64,000 bases of DNA from Brevibacterium sp. JSBI002 (GTDB taxonomy: Bacteria; Actinomycetota; Actinomycetes; Actinomycetales; Brevibacteriaceae). Below the pieces are notes generated by a model. It was given only the letters and a program-made list of their open reading frames with translations. It had not been told where the DNA came from and searched no databases. The stretch's first letter is position 1. Each line of letters starts with the position of its first letter. Shown in pieces: positions 46,682 through 56,279 of this stretch. The position numbers and the translations under genes were made by a program. The stretch covers positions 1,984,001 to 2,048,000 of the forward strand of contig NZ_CP110341.1 of the NCBI RefSeq assembly GCF_026013965.1, read 5' to 3'.

Positions 46682-47425
46682 ATGTCGGACAACCCGCAGC
46701 AGCCGAACAACGGACATTCACAGCCGATGCCTCCGAACTATTCCCCGCAGTCGGGCTCGCAGCAGCCGTATACCCAGCAGCCACAACACGGTTCGCAGCC
46801 GCAGCAGAGCGGTGAGGCCCAGTACGGCTCTCAGCCGCAGAATCCTCAGCAGCAGTATGGTTCCCAGCCGGGCTACGGTTCGCAGCAGGCGGGCGGCGCC
46901 CAGCAGCCGTACGGATCTCAGCAGGCGCACAGCGCTCCGCAGGGTCACCCTCAGCCCGGTTACGGATTCCAGGGAGCATCCTCGGCGCAGTCGGCTGCCG
47001 CCGGAGTGCCCATGGGGGCCGAACTGCCGGATGCGGCCTACGGCCCGAATTCGCTCGGCTTCTGGAATGCAGATCAGAGTGAACGGACGACCGCGCTGTG
47101 GTCACACCTCGCTCACGCCGCCACCTATGTCGTCGGCGTCGGCTGGATCGTCACGCTCATCCTCTTCATCATCAACAAAGACAAGTCACCGTTCCTCCGC
47201 CACCATGGCGCACAGTCGCTCAATCTGCTGATCATCGGCGTCATTGCCGCGTTCGGCATCGGGCTGATCGGCGGAATCCTCACGATCGTCGGCATCGGCT
47301 TCCTCATCCTCCTGCTCCTGCCGGTTCTCTCGATCTATATGATCGTCATCGAGATCATCGCCGGTATGGCAGCAAACCGCGGTGAGGGATACCGCATTCC
47401 GGTGACGCCGAACTGGATCAAGTGA
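46682..47425 (+). CDS. DUF4870 membrane protein, second copy
   Basis: 247 aa, clearly a paralogue of the preceding protein: a Q/S/G/Y-rich N-terminal ~110 residues with repeated SQPQ and YGSQ units, then TALWSHLAHAATYVVG, KDKSPFLRHHGAQSLNLLI, two helices and a closing AANRGEGYRIPVTPNWIK. The ATG at 46682 follows GAAGGGA; an upstream in-frame start at 46655 is unlikely because it precedes this Shine-Dalgarno. Both copies probably sit in the cytoplasmic membrane. Confidence 0.82.
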   Translation: MSDNPQQPNNGHSQPMPPNYSPQSGSQQPYTQQPQHGSQPQQSGEAQYGSQPQNPQQQYGSQPGYGSQQAGGAQQPYGSQQAHSAPQGHPQPGYGFQGASSAQSAAAGVPMGAELPDAAYGPNSLGFWNADQSERTTALWSHLAHAATYVVGVGWIVTLILFIINKDKSPFLRHHGAQSLNLLIIGVIAAFGIGLIGGILTIVGIGFLILLLLPVLSIYMIVIEIIAGMAANRGEGYRIPVTPNWIK

Positions 47426-47470
47426 TCTGACGCCCATTGAGCGTTGCTCCCCAGCAGATTCGCAGAAGTA

Positions 47471-47506
47471 CTCGCCCCGCCACCCGAACTCGGGTGACGG
47501 GGCGAG
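47471..47506. terminator. Bidirectional terminator between the DUF4870 gene and hemW
   Basis: 17-base arms (CTCGCCCCG...) with one mismatch and a 2-base centre lie between two convergent stops. Confidence 0.65.
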
Positions 47507-47512
47507 GCTCAT

Positions 47513-48742
47513 TCACACGTATTCGGTGAGGATGCGCACCATATAGTCGGCCATGAGACGTCCCTGCAGAGTCGGCTGGAACCAGCCGACCGCGGCGCCA
47601 TCGGCGTCGAGCAGACCCTGCCGGACGAAAGTTCTGACCGCCTTTTCGCTGCCTGGAGCCAGAGAATCCAGACGCAGCTCGCGGTCGATCCTGGCCGCCA
47701 GCATGATCCGTTCGATCTCCCGAGTCTGAACGTCGAGGACCTCACGACCGATCGACGGGGACTCCCCCGCCAACAGCCGATCGGCCCAGGCACGGGGGTG
47801 CTTGGCATTCCAGAACCGCACGCCTCCGATGTGTGAATGGGCGCCGGGCCCGAAACCCCACCAGTCGGCATTGCGCCAATAGGCCATATTGTGCTCACAG
47901 CGAGTCTCGGGACCGGTCGACCAATTGCTCACTTCGTACCAGTGCAGACCGGCAGCGGAGATCGCGGCATCGGCGATCTCGTATTTGTCGGCCAAGTCGT
48001 CTTCATCGGGCATCGGCAGTTCGCCGCGACGGACCATCGCGCCCATCTTCGTTCCCGGTTCGACGATGAGGGAATATGCCGAGATGTGATCGACCTCGTT
48101 GGACAGGGCCACGTCGAGAGAGCGACGCCAATCGTCGATCGACTCCCCCGGAGTGCCGTAGATGAGGTCGAGGCTGAGCTCGAGACCGGCGTCCTTGACC
48201 CAACGGGCCACCTCGGGGATCTTCTCCGGATCGTGGGTGCGGTCCAAGGTCGCGAGCACGTGCGGCACGGCCGACTGCATGCCCATGGAGATGCGGTTGA
48301 AACCGGCTCCGGCTAGGGTCGCGATGTAGACGGGGTCCAAGGTGTCGGGGTTGGCTTCGGTGGTGACTTCGACATTCTCCGCCAGGCGGAAGCGGGCGCG
48401 GACATCGTCCATCACCCCGGCGAGCACATCCGCTGCGAGCAAGGTCGGGGTGCCTCCGCCGAAGAAGATCGTCGAGACCTCACGGTCGCCGGCCCCCGCC
48501 TCGTCGAGGGCGGACACGGACAGATCGAGCTCACGGGCGAGATTGCTGCGGTAGTCCTCGCGAGACGCGCCCGGGCCGAGGTCGTCGGCGGTATAGGTGT
48601 TGAAGTCGCAGTAGCCGCAGCGGACCCGGCAGTACGGGACATGGATGTAGAGGCTCAGCCCCCGCTCGGCAGCCCCGATCCCCACCGATGTCGGCAGCGA
48701 ACCGTCGCGCGGAGGGACCTCACCGGTCGGTTGTGCGGGCAC
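47513..48742 (-). CDS. hemW: Radical SAM heme chaperone HemW
   Basis: HemW/HemN-like radical SAM protein; family members act as heme chaperones rather than true coproporphyrinogen oxidases. The 4Fe-4S cysteines are in [10 protein letters not shown] (C-x3-C-x2-C), followed by [19 protein letters not shown] and [11 protein letters not shown]. The C-terminal HemN domain ends near residue 405. The protein is 409 aa with a GTG start at 48742 immediately after the lepA stop. Confidence 0.92.
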   Translation of the reverse strand: MPAQPTGEVPPRDGSLPTSVGIGAAERGLSLYIHVPYCRVRCGYCDFNTYTADDLGPGASREDYRSNLARELDLSVSALDEAGAGDREVSTIFFGGGTPTLLAADVLAGVMDDVRARFRLAENVEVTTEANPDTLDPVYIATLAGAGFNRISMGMQSAVPHVLATLDRTHDPEKIPEVARWVKDAGLELSLDLIYGTPGESIDDWRRSLDVALSNEVDHISAYSLIVEPGTKMGAMVRRGELPMPDEDDLADKYEIADAAISAAGLHWYEVSNWSTGPETRCEHNMAYWRNADWWGFGPGAHSHIGGVRFWNAKHPRAWADRLLAGESPSIGREVLDVQTREIERIMLAARIDRELRLDSLAPGSEKAVRTFVRQGLLDADGAAVGWFQPTLQGRLMADYMVRILTEYV

Positions 48743-50611
48743 TTACTTCTTGCTGTCCTTCGTCTCCGGCTCGTCGGAGGACAGGGCCGCGATGAACGCC
48801 TCCTGCGGAACCTCGACGGTGCCGACCATCTTCATCCGCTTCTTGCCTTCCTTCTGCTTCTCGAGCAGCTTGCGCTTACGGCTGATGTCGCCGCCATAGC
48901 ACTTCGAAAGCACGTCCTTGCGGATGGCGCGGATCGTCTCGCGGGCGATGATGCGTGAGCCGATGGCCGCCTGGATGGGCACCTCGAACTGCTGACGCGG
49001 GATGAGCTTGCGCAGCTTCCCTGCCATCGCCACACCGTAGGAATAGGCGTTGTCGCGGTGGACGATCGCGGAGAATGCGTCGACCTGGTCGCCGTGCAGC
49101 AGGATGTCGACCTTGACGAGGTCGGAAGCGTCCTGACCGTCGTCGGAGTAGTCGAGGGAGGCGTAGCCTTTGGTCCGGGACTTCAGCTGGTCGAAGAAAT
49201 CGAAGACGATCTCCGCCAACGGCAGACGGTAGCGGATCTCCACGCGGTCCGAGGACAGGTAGTCCATGCCCTGGAGTTTGCCCCGGCGATCCTGGCACAG
49301 TTCCATGACCGCGCCGATGTAGTCGCTGGGGGTGAGGATGGTCGCCTGCACCATCGGTTCGCGGACTTCCTTGATCTTGCCCGTCGGGTATTCGCTCGGG
49401 TTCGTCACCACGGTCTCCGAACCGTCTTCCATGGTCACGTCATAGATCACGGACGGGGCGGTGGAGATGAGGTCGAGATCGAACTCCCGTTCCAAGCGGT
49501 CGCGCAGGACTTCGAGATGGAGGAGACCGAGGAATCCGCAGCGGAAGCCGAAGCCCAGAGCCGTCGAGGTCTCGGGTTCGTAGGCGAGAGAGGCGTCGTT
49601 GAGTTTGAGTTTGTCCAGCGCATCGCGCAGCACCGGGTAGTCGGACCCGTCGATCGGGAAGAGTCCGGAGAACACCATCGGTTTGGGCTCGCGGTAACCG
49701 CCGAGAGCCTCCGTCGCGGGCCCCGCAGCGGCGGTGACGGTGTCGCCGACCTTCGACAGGCGCACATCCTTGACACCGGTGATGAGGTAGCCGACCTCGC
49801 CGACGCCCAGGCCCTTCGTCGCCTTGGGCTCGGGCATGGAGGCACCGATCTCCAGCAGCTCATGGGTGGTGCCGGTCGACATCATCTCGATCTTCTCGCG
49901 CGGGGACAGAGAGCCGTCGATGACGCGGACATAGGTGACCACACCGCGGTAGGTGTCGTAGACGGAGTCGAAGATCATCGCGCGGGCCGGGGCATCGGCA
50001 TCGCCGACAGGCGCGGGGATATCGGTGATGATGCGATCGAGGACCTCCTCGACGCCTTCGCCGGTCTTACCGGACACGAGTAGGCAGTCCTCGGGTTCGC
50101 AGCCGATGAGGTTGGCGAGCTCTTCCGCATATTTCTCCGGCTGTGCGGCCGGCAGGTCGATCTTGTTGAGCACGGGAATGATCGTCAGATCGTTCTCCAT
50201 GGCCAGGTACAGGTTGGCAAGCGTCTGGGCTTCGATGCCCTGAGCGGAGTCGACGAGCAAAAGTGCACCTTCACAGGCGGCCAAGGACCGCGAGACCTCG
50301 TAGCTGAAGTCGACGTGCCCGGGAGTGTCGATCATGTTGAGCGCGTACGGGGTGTCCTCGTGTTCCCACGGCATGCGCACGGCCTGGGATTTGATGGTGA
50401 TTCCGCGTTCGCGTTCGATGTCCATCCGGTCGAGGTACTGGGCACGCATATCGCGGTTCTCGACGACGCCGGTCATCTGGAGCATGCGGTCGGCTAGGGT
50501 CGACTTGCCGTGGTCGATATGAGCGATGATGCAGAAATTGCGAATCAGCTCGGGTGAGGTGGCAGACGGTGAGATCCGCTTTGCAGCTTCCTTATTCACC
50601 TGAGGTGACAT
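48743..50611 (-). CDS. lepA: Elongation factor 4 (LepA)
   Basis: Ribosomal GTPase that acts in translation quality or initiation. G1 [10 protein letters not shown]2 region RERGITI, G3 DTPGHVD and G4 NKID are present, and the LepA-specific C-terminal domain holds [25 protein letters not shown]. 622 aa from ATG 50611 with GAAAGGG upstream; the open frame reaches 50803, but the extra residues are not LepA-like. It is divergent from the EEP gene and contiguous with hemW. Confidence 0.96.
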   Translation of the reverse strand: MSPQVNKEAAKRISPSATSPELIRNFCIIAHIDHGKSTLADRMLQMTGVVENRDMRAQYLDRMDIERERGITIKSQAVRMPWEHEDTPYALNMIDTPGHVDFSYEVSRSLAACEGALLLVDSAQGIEAQTLANLYLAMENDLTIIPVLNKIDLPAAQPEKYAEELANLIGCEPEDCLLVSGKTGEGVEEVLDRIITDIPAPVGDADAPARAMIFDSVYDTYRGVVTYVRVIDGSLSPREKIEMMSTGTTHELLEIGASMPEPKATKGLGVGEVGYLITGVKDVRLSKVGDTVTAAAGPATEALGGYREPKPMVFSGLFPIDGSDYPVLRDALDKLKLNDASLAYEPETSTALGFGFRCGFLGLLHLEVLRDRLEREFDLDLISTAPSVIYDVTMEDGSETVVTNPSEYPTGKIKEVREPMVQATILTPSDYIGAVMELCQDRRGKLQGMDYLSSDRVEIRYRLPLAEIVFDFFDQLKSRTKGYASLDYSDDGQDASDLVKVDILLHGDQVDAFSAIVHRDNAYSYGVAMAGKLRKLIPRQQFEVPIQAAIGSRIIARETIRAIRKDVLSKCYGGDISRKRKLLEKQKEGKKRMKMVGTVEVPQEAFIAALSSDEPETKDSKK

Positions 50612-50774
50612 GAACGCCCTTTCTTTGACAGACCAGGTCCCCAGACAGACCGGATCCCCCATTGTTTCATGACTTGCTCGCGGACCTGGAATCCACGGGC
50701 GTGCACGTCGTGATCGTCCGTGTCTTTCGCGATTCGCGACCCGCCGATCGGCGCCGATCGGAGAGGATGGAGTC

Positions 50775-51539
50775 ATGAGCGAATTCCGGGTCATGAGCTT
50801 CAACCTCCGCTATCCCGCGATGGACGGTCATCCGGTGGCCGAGCGGCTGCCCATTGCCGCCGAACTCATCCGGCGTGCACGTCCGCACCTCATCGGCACC
50901 CAGGAGGGTGAACTCGACCAGCTCGAGACGCTCATCAGCCTGCTGCCCGAAGAGTACATCTGGCTCGGAGAGGGCCACTCCGGCGGCAACTCCGGCGAGT
51001 TCACCGCCGTGATCCTCGATTCGAAGCGCTTCGACGTGGAAGCCGTGGACATCAGCTGGTTGTCCGAACAGCCCGACACCGTGGCCTCGGAATCGTGGGG
51101 AGTCTCGCATGCGCGCACCCTGACGACAGTCGATGTCCGTGACCTCGGATCCGACCGGCGTCTGCGAGTGCTCAACACCCACCTCGATCACAAATCCGAG
51201 CGCGCCCGTCTAGAGTCCGGTCGGATCATGGCCGAGACCATCGCCGAGGTGGCCCATCCCTGCGTGGTCACCGGTGACTTCAATGTCGCCACCGGCTCCC
51301 CGGTCTACGACTTCTTCTGCACCGAGCTCGGCCTCACCGACACCGCCGCCGAGGTCCCCGGTGAGGACATCGGCACCTTCCACCGCTACAAGGGTCCGAA
51401 GGCAGGCGAGCCGCGCATCGACTGGATCCTCACAACCCCGGGCCTGCGCACACTGACCACGCGCATCGACACGTTCGAGGTCGACGGGAAGTACCCTTCC
51501 GACCATTTCCCCGTCGAGGCGGTCCTCGAATTCTCGTGA
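50775..51539 (+). CDS. Endonuclease/exonuclease/phosphatase (EEP) family hydrolase
   Basis: 254-aa cytosolic EEP-fold enzyme. Catalytic segments: NLRYP near the start, [11 protein letters not shown] with the metal-binding Glu, [30 protein letters not shown] and the closing [12 protein letters not shown] with Asp-His. The substrate could be nucleic acid or a phosphoester. ATG 50775 has GGAGAGGATGGAG upstream. Confidence 0.87.
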   Translation: MSEFRVMSFNLRYPAMDGHPVAERLPIAAELIRRARPHLIGTQEGELDQLETLISLLPEEYIWLGEGHSGGNSGEFTAVILDSKRFDVEAVDISWLSEQPDTVASESWGVSHARTLTTVDVRDLGSDRRLRVLNTHLDHKSERARLESGRIMAETIAEVAHPCVVTGDFNVATGSPVYDFFCTELGLTDTAAEVPGEDIGTFHRYKGPKAGEPRIDWILTTPGLRTLTTRIDTFEVDGKYPSDHFPVEAVLEFS

Positions 51540-51651
51540 CCGTGACGGCTCGTGCGGCCGATCATTACGGGTCGTTTGCCCGTCCGCGTCGGCTCGTTCG
51601 CCCGACCGGGTCGGCACACAGTTCTCTGCAGCCTGTGCCAGCCTGCTCGTT

Positions 51652-51657
51652 TAGGCT
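51652..51657 (+). promoter_or_regulatory. -10 box for a leaderless MazF-like transcript
   Basis: TAGGCT lies six bases before the ATG at 51664. No Shine-Dalgarno is visible between them. Confidence 0.5.
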
Positions 51658-51663
51658 GGACAT

Positions 51664-52278
51664 ATGAATTGGAGATCACTGGTCAATCGGGCCGCGAGAA
51701 TCGGTGTCCGCGAAGGGCTGCGCTATCTGCGCCAATCGCAGTCGAAGAAGAACTCCGGAGGCGCATCGCAGCCAACGGATGCCAGCCGGCCGAATTCGGC
51801 ACGGTCCGGCGGTGGAGGTGCCGCCTCGGCGGGTTCTGCCAATCGTTCCGCCTCGGGCGGCCAGGGCGGATCCGGTGCGTATCCCGGCGATTACAGGGGC
51901 TCGATCACCGTCAGCTACTCCCCCGACCTCGACGGCGACGCCGATCCGGGCGAAGTCGTCTGGGGGTGGGTCCCCTTCGAGGAGGACTACTCGCAGGGCA
52001 AGGATCGACCGTCTCTCGTCGTCGGACGTGACGGCAGATGGGTGCTCGCGCTCATGCTCACCAGCAAGGATCACATCCCCGGCGGCGTCGGCGAGGTCCG
52101 AGAGGACCGGCACGCGAAGTGGATGAACATCGGCACCGGGGACTGGGATTCGCAGGGTCGGCCCTCGGAGCTCCGCCTCGATCGCATCATCCGTCTCGAT
52201 CCCGATTCGATCCGCAGGGAAGGCGCGATCATGCCCCGCGACGTCTTCGACCGGGTGGCCGAGCACATCTCCGGTTGA
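51664..52278 (+). CDS. PemK/MazF-like protein with long N-terminal extension, orphan
   Basis: 204 aa. Residues about 85-200 resemble the PemK/MazF fold: GEVVWGWVPFEEDYSQGKDRPSLVVGRDG, then LALMLTSKDH and later RLDRIIRLDPDSIRR. In classical toxins this domain cleaves mRNA and is paired with a small antitoxin gene; no such gene is next to it. The N-terminal ~80 residues comprise a short amphipathic basic helix (1-25) and a Ser/Gly/Asn-rich linker, unusual for a MazF toxin. It may have a role other than as a toxin. Confidence 0.68.
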   Translation: MNWRSLVNRAARIGVREGLRYLRQSQSKKNSGGASQPTDASRPNSARSGGGGAASAGSANRSASGGQGGSGAYPGDYRGSITVSYSPDLDGDADPGEVVWGWVPFEEDYSQGKDRPSLVVGRDGRWVLALMLTSKDHIPGGVGEVREDRHAKWMNIGTGDWDSQGRPSELRLDRIIRLDPDSIRREGAIMPRDVFDRVAEHISG

Positions 52279-52338
52279 CACTCGGCAGACCGGGCGAGCG
52301 GAGCCTTCATCTTCCCTGCGTTGATGGGTGCGCGGGGA

Positions 52339-52368
52339 TTTCCAGCCCGGGACTCGAGCCTGTACCAT
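52339..52368 (+). promoter_or_regulatory. Possible rpsT promoter
   Basis: TTTCCA (52339-52344) and TACCAT (52363-52368) are separated by 18 bases. It would give a leader of about 150 bases before rpsT; the 245-base gap between the MazF-like gene and rpsT holds nothing else I can support. Confidence 0.35.
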
Positions 52369-52523
52369 AGGTGATTGTGTCTTCATCAAGGCGTGTGTCT
52401 CGCCGAGGTCGGGTGAAGACGCCGTCGGATTCGATGTCGTCGATGTGTTTCCCCGCGGAGATGATCATGTCGGTTCGATGCGCCCTCACGACCATGTACC
52501 ACTAACACGAAAGAGTGTTGAAA

Positions 52524-52784
52524 TTGGCTAATATCAAGTCCCAGATCAAGCGGATCAAGACCAACGAGAAGGCTCGTCAGCGCAACAAGGCTGTCCGGTC
52601 CGAGGTTCGGTCCTACGTCCGCGTCGTTCGCGAGAACATTGCTGCCGGCAACAAGGAAGAGGCACAGCAGGCTTATGCTGTGGCTGCCCGCAAGCTCGAC
52701 AAGGCTGTTTCGAAGGGTGTTCTGCACAAGAACAACGCTGCGAACCGCAAGTCGCGCCTGGCTACGCAGATCAACGCTCTCTGA
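52524..52784 (+). CDS. rpsT: 30S ribosomal protein S20
   Basis: Basic helical protein of 86 aa that binds the 5' domain of 16S rRNA. With TTG 52524 as start it reads [20 protein letters not shown], the exact family pattern, and ends [16 protein letters not shown]. An in-frame GTG at 52515 would add three atypical residues. GAAAGAG lies about ten bases upstream. It is followed by a strong terminator. Confidence 0.95.
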   Translation: MANIKSQIKRIKTNEKARQRNKAVRSEVRSYVRVVRENIAAGNKEEAQQAYAVAARKLDKAVSKGVLHKNNAANRKSRLATQINAL

Positions 52785-52806
52785 GCACGACTGAGGCTAT
52801 AGCTTC

Positions 52807-52838
52807 ACGGGGTCCGAACCACACGGTTCGGACCCCGT
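52807..52838 (+). terminator. Terminator of rpsT
   Basis: A perfect 14-bp stem (ACGGGGTCCGAACC) with an ACAC loop, followed by TCTCTTCCCC, lies 22 bases past the rpsT stop. Confidence 0.8.
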
Positions 52839-52849
52839 TCTCTTCCCCT

Positions 52850-52913
52850 ATTACTACCTGACGGCGGCCCAGCAACCTGGCGCGAGGTTGCTGGGCCGCC
52901 GTCAGGTAGTAAT
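52850..52913. repeat. 29-bp perfect inverted repeat at the holA 3' end
   Basis: Arms at 52850-52878 and 52885-52913 are exact complements with a 6-base loop (GGCGCG). The right arm reaches the holA stop codon. It could end holA transcription, but it is far longer and more perfect than the other terminators here and lies directly beside the rpsT terminator. Confidence 0.9.
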
Positions 52914-53896
52914 TAGCGGGTTTTGGCTAGGCGGGCGACTTCTGAGACGAACCATTCGACGGCGTAGACCGGATCGCGTCCCCCGCCCTTGACGGCCGCA
53001 TCGGCCTCGGCCGCGGCGATGAGCGACTGGCCGAGCGCCACCTCGTTCCACCGCCTCACCTCCCGGCGGGCCCGGTCGACCTGCCACGGAGCCATCTTCA
53101 ACTCGGAGGCCAGCTCCCCGCTGGTGCCGGAGAATCCCTGCACCTTCGCCATACCGCGCAGCTTCATCGCGACTGCCGCCACCAGCGGGACCGGATCGGA
53201 CCCCGTCGACAGGGCATGCCTGAGCAGACTGAGCGCGCTCTTCGCGTCGCCTGCGACTGCCGCATCGGCGACCTTGAAGCCTGTGGCCTCGACCCGACCG
53301 CCGTAGTACTGGTCGACGACCTCGGCGGTGATCGTGCCCTCGGTGTCTTCGATGAGCTGGTCGACTCCGGCATTGAGTTCGGCGAGATCAGAGCCCAGCG
53401 CCGACATGAGCGCGGCCATCCCCGCTTCGTCGATGCGCCGCTTCGCGGTCTTGAACCGGGTCTGGGCGAACTTCGCCCGATCGCTTTCGTTCTTCAGCAC
53501 CGCCGCGTCGATGCGGGGAAAACCGGCGGAGTCGAGTTTCTTGATGAGCTTCGCTCCCCGGTTGCCGCCGGCGTGCAGCAGCACCACGACGGCGTCATCG
53601 TTCGGAGCGTCCAGATAGGCCAAAGCGTCACTAAGGAAGTCCTCCGAGCACTTTTCGACCGCATCGACGACGATCAGCTTCGAGGAGGAGAACAGAGACG
53701 GTGAAGCCGCCATCGCCAACTCGCCGGCCTGGTATCCGGCAGCGTCGAATTCGATCTCTTCGGGATCCTGTTTCCGTGCGGCCGACACGATGCGGTCCTT
53801 GGCCATGCGCACGAGCACCGATTCGCCACCGGAGATCATGACGACAGGGGCCGGTTTCGCCGAGCTCCACGGGATCAGGGTCTTCTTCACTGCCAT
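52913..53896 (-). CDS. holA: DNA polymerase III subunit delta
   Basis: Clamp-loader delta subunit, 327 aa. It has the divergent N-terminal domain (VVMISGGESVLVRMAKDRIV), the middle DAVVVLLHAGGNRGAKLIKKL segment and a C-terminal helical collar with SLLRHALSTGSDPVPLVAAVAMKLR. ATG 53896 is chosen because the protein then begins AVKKTLIPW and a -10 box lies seven bases upstream; the frame remains open to 53935. It lies beside rpsT and comEC as in many Actinobacteria. Confidence 0.9.
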   Translation of the reverse strand: MAVKKTLIPWSSAKPAPVVMISGGESVLVRMAKDRIVSAARKQDPEEIEFDAAGYQAGELAMAASPSLFSSSKLIVVDAVEKCSEDFLSDALAYLDAPNDDAVVVLLHAGGNRGAKLIKKLDSAGFPRIDAAVLKNESDRAKFAQTRFKTAKRRIDEAGMAALMSALGSDLAELNAGVDQLIEDTEGTITAEVVDQYYGGRVEATGFKVADAAVAGDAKSALSLLRHALSTGSDPVPLVAAVAMKLRGMAKVQGFSGTSGELASELKMAPWQVDRARREVRRWNEVALGQSLIAAAEADAAVKGGGRDPVYAVEWFVSEVARLAKTR

Positions 53897-53903
53897 GGAC
53901 CCC

Positions 53904-53909
53904 AGCCTA
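53904..53909 (-). promoter_or_regulatory. -10 box for a leaderless holA transcript
   Basis: TAGGCT on the minus strand, seven bases before the holA ATG, with no Shine-Dalgarno between. Confidence 0.5.
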
Positions 53910-53956
53910 TCGCGGCGGCCCGACATGACCGGCAAGACGGACCGACACCTGCCATC

Positions 53957-56179
53957 TCATCCCTTGTCCTCCGGACACCTGTGACCCGTGCTGAAACGAC
54001 TCTGCGCGTAGAGCGCAACCGAACCGCAGTGATCGGTGCGCAGCACGGGCACGGGACCGAAGGAGCGCAGCGACTTCTCACTCGGATGCCCGTAGCTGTT
54101 CTCCCCCACCGAGACGATGCCGAGCCCGGGAGCCGCTGCTGCGAAGAACTCGGGTTCCAGATCGGAGGAACCGTGGTGGGGTGCGACGAGCACATCCACC
54201 GGTCGCACCTGTTGGGCGAGCACATACTGCTCCTCGGCTCCGACGTCGCCGGGCAGCAGAGTGCTCAGCCCTTCCTGTTCGACCCGCACCACCAGGGAGT
54301 CTTCGTTGCGCAGCTCCTCGTCCTCGGCCGCAGGGACCGAGCGCAGGGGCGGCCACAGCACTTCCAGACTCGCCGTCTCGAAGGTCAGCGTCCGGCCGCG
54401 GTGGGTGGGGACCGCCTCGGCGCCGGTGTCATCGATCACGCGCCGGGCCTCGGGCGAGGTCGCGACGTTCGCGGAGACGAACAGCCGGTCGACCTTGCGC
54501 CCCCATGTCGTGCCCGCATAGCCGGCGAAGTGGTCGGCGTCGAAGTGGGAGATGAGCAGATCGAATTCCTCGATCCCGGATTCGTCGAGGCAGGTGTCGA
54601 TGGGTTTCGGCTCGCGCCCTGTGTCGACGACGAGGCCCCGACCATCGCCGAAGTTGATGATGGCCGCCGACCCCTGACCGACATCGCAGACGAGCACCAG
54701 CCAGTCCGCTGCAGGCGGCTTCGCCCTCACCGTGACGATGACGGCGGCAGTGAGCAGGCAGCACACGACGAGGACGGGCAGACCCCAGAGGCGACGACGG
54801 ACGAGCATCCACGTCCCGGCCACGGCGAGGCCGAGCAGACCGAGCGCCAGCAGCGTTCCGACCGGCGGCACCGGCCAGTCCAGCGCCGCTCCCGGCAGCG
54901 CGGCGCAGACTCGGGCGACGAGGACGATCCACCAGGCCGGGAAGGACCCGATCCACGCCAGCAGGGCCGAGGCGAAGTCGGCTCCGGGCACACCTGCCAT
55001 CGCGATGCCGGTGGCCACGAGGCTGAGGAAGCCCGCCACCGTCGCCGGCATGACCGCCGGTGCGGCCGCGGCGTTGGCGGCCACCGACCACAGACCGATG
55101 CGCGGGTCGATCGCCACGAGCACCGGGGTGCACGCAAGCTGGGCGACGAATGGCACGATGAGCGCGGTCACGAACACCGTGGGCAGCAGCGGCAGGTGCA
55201 CGGCGAGACGGCACAGCAGGATCGGGACGACGAACATGATCGCGGCCGTGGAGACCACGGACAGGACGAACCCCACCGAGGTGGCCAACACCGGCACGAA
55301 GGCAAGCAGCAGGCTCGCGGTCGAGCACATGACCGCGACCGGGGAGATCCCGCCGCCGCGCAGGAAGACGAGTGCCGCCGCAATCGCCATTCCGGCGGCG
55401 CGGATGGCGCTGGGTTCGAAGCCGACGATGAAGACATAGGCGAGGCAGGTGAGAACACCGATGCTCACACGCAGCCGTGGGCCGGCTCGGCAGGCCCCGG
55501 CGAGCAGTCCGGCACCGAGGCTGACGATCGTGACGTTGCTGCCCGATACGGCCGAGACGTGGGTGAGGGAGACGACCCGCATATCGTCGGCCATTCGGTC
55601 GTCCTGAGGCGAGGTGTCACCGACCACGAGTCCGGGCAGCAGCCGTCCTCCGTCGTTGCCTACGGCGAGAGAATCGACGCGGAGTTCGGTGCGCAGCCTC
55701 TCACGCCACTGCCACAGTAGGTTCGGTTCTTCGAGCACCTGCGGATCTGCCTCGGTCGAGCGGATGTCGTCGAGGCGCTGAGTGCGCATCCGCACGGTCG
55801 CTCCGTCGGCGGCGGTCTCGGGGCTGAGCACGTGGGTGAATCCGGTGGGGGTGAGCAGGGTCAGTCGCGTCCAGCCGGACGCTCCGGGCTCACTGTGGCC
55901 GACGACGAGCCCAGTGGTCTCGGCCTCATCGTCCGGTCCGTGAGCGGCGGCCAGGGCGGTGATCTGGATCGTCAGCAGGCAGGTGAAGACGAGGACACCG
56001 ACACCGAGGTGGTGGTGCCGTCGCAGGATCACGATACCGAGGAGTCCGAGCACGGGAACACCGAAGAGCACCCACGGCTCCGGTGACAGGAGAGCACTGG
56101 CCCAGAGGCCGGCGGCACAGCAGAGGAGACGGACGGAACCCGGCCACAGCGCCGCCCGCTCCCGCACCCAAGCAACCAC
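53957..56179 (-). CDS. comEC: ComEC/Rec2 family competence protein
   Basis: Polytopic membrane protein predicted to carry single-stranded DNA across the membrane during transformation. About 740 aa: N-terminal membrane helices and a DUF4131-like part, the competence domain (HVSAVSGSNVTIV near residue 225 of this start), and a C-terminal MBL-fold domain with SHFDADHFAGYAG and PHHGSSD. The start is uncertain: GTG 56179 has a weak AGG upstream, while a CTG at 56209 has GGAG; codons further upstream overlap comEA and are not plausible. It follows comEA after about 100 bases. Confidence 0.87.
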   Translation of the reverse strand: MVAWVRERAALWPGSVRLLCCAAGLWASALLSPEPWVLFGVPVLGLLGIVILRRHHHLGVGVLVFTCLLTIQITALAAAHGPDDEAETTGLVVGHSEPGASGWTRLTLLTPTGFTHVLSPETAADGATVRMRTQRLDDIRSTEADPQVLEEPNLLWQWRERLRTELRVDSLAVGNDGGRLLPGLVVGDTSPQDDRMADDMRVVSLTHVSAVSGSNVTIVSLGAGLLAGACRAGPRLRVSIGVLTCLAYVFIVGFEPSAIRAAGMAIAAALVFLRGGGISPVAVMCSTASLLLAFVPVLATSVGFVLSVVSTAAIMFVVPILLCRLAVHLPLLPTVFVTALIVPFVAQLACTPVLVAIDPRIGLWSVAANAAAAPAVMPATVAGFLSLVATGIAMAGVPGADFASALLAWIGSFPAWWIVLVARVCAALPGAALDWPVPPVGTLLALGLLGLAVAGTWMLVRRRLWGLPVLVVCCLLTAAVIVTVRAKPPAADWLVLVCDVGQGSAAIINFGDGRGLVVDTGREPKPIDTCLDESGIEEFDLLISHFDADHFAGYAGTTWGRKVDRLFVSANVATSPEARRVIDDTGAEAVPTHRGRTLTFETASLEVLWPPLRSVPAAEDEELRNEDSLVVRVEQEGLSTLLPGDVGAEEQYVLAQQVRPVDVLVAPHHGSSDLEPEFFAAAAPGLGIVSVGENSYGHPSEKSLRSFGPVPVLRTDHCGSVALYAQSRFSTGHRCPEDKG

Positions 56180-56279
56180 GGACGCGTACCTATGTCGCAG
56201 GGCAATCAGTCTGCGCTCCCACGCCTGCTGCCGAGATCGCCTCGTTCGCAGCCGTGTGTGTACGGCTGCGGGGCCCGGG

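Noticed and set aside
53981..55720. A 579-codon plus-strand frame opposite comEC rich in His, Arg and Glu
   Set aside because: Its odd composition is the complement of a membrane protein's codons; nothing suggests translation.
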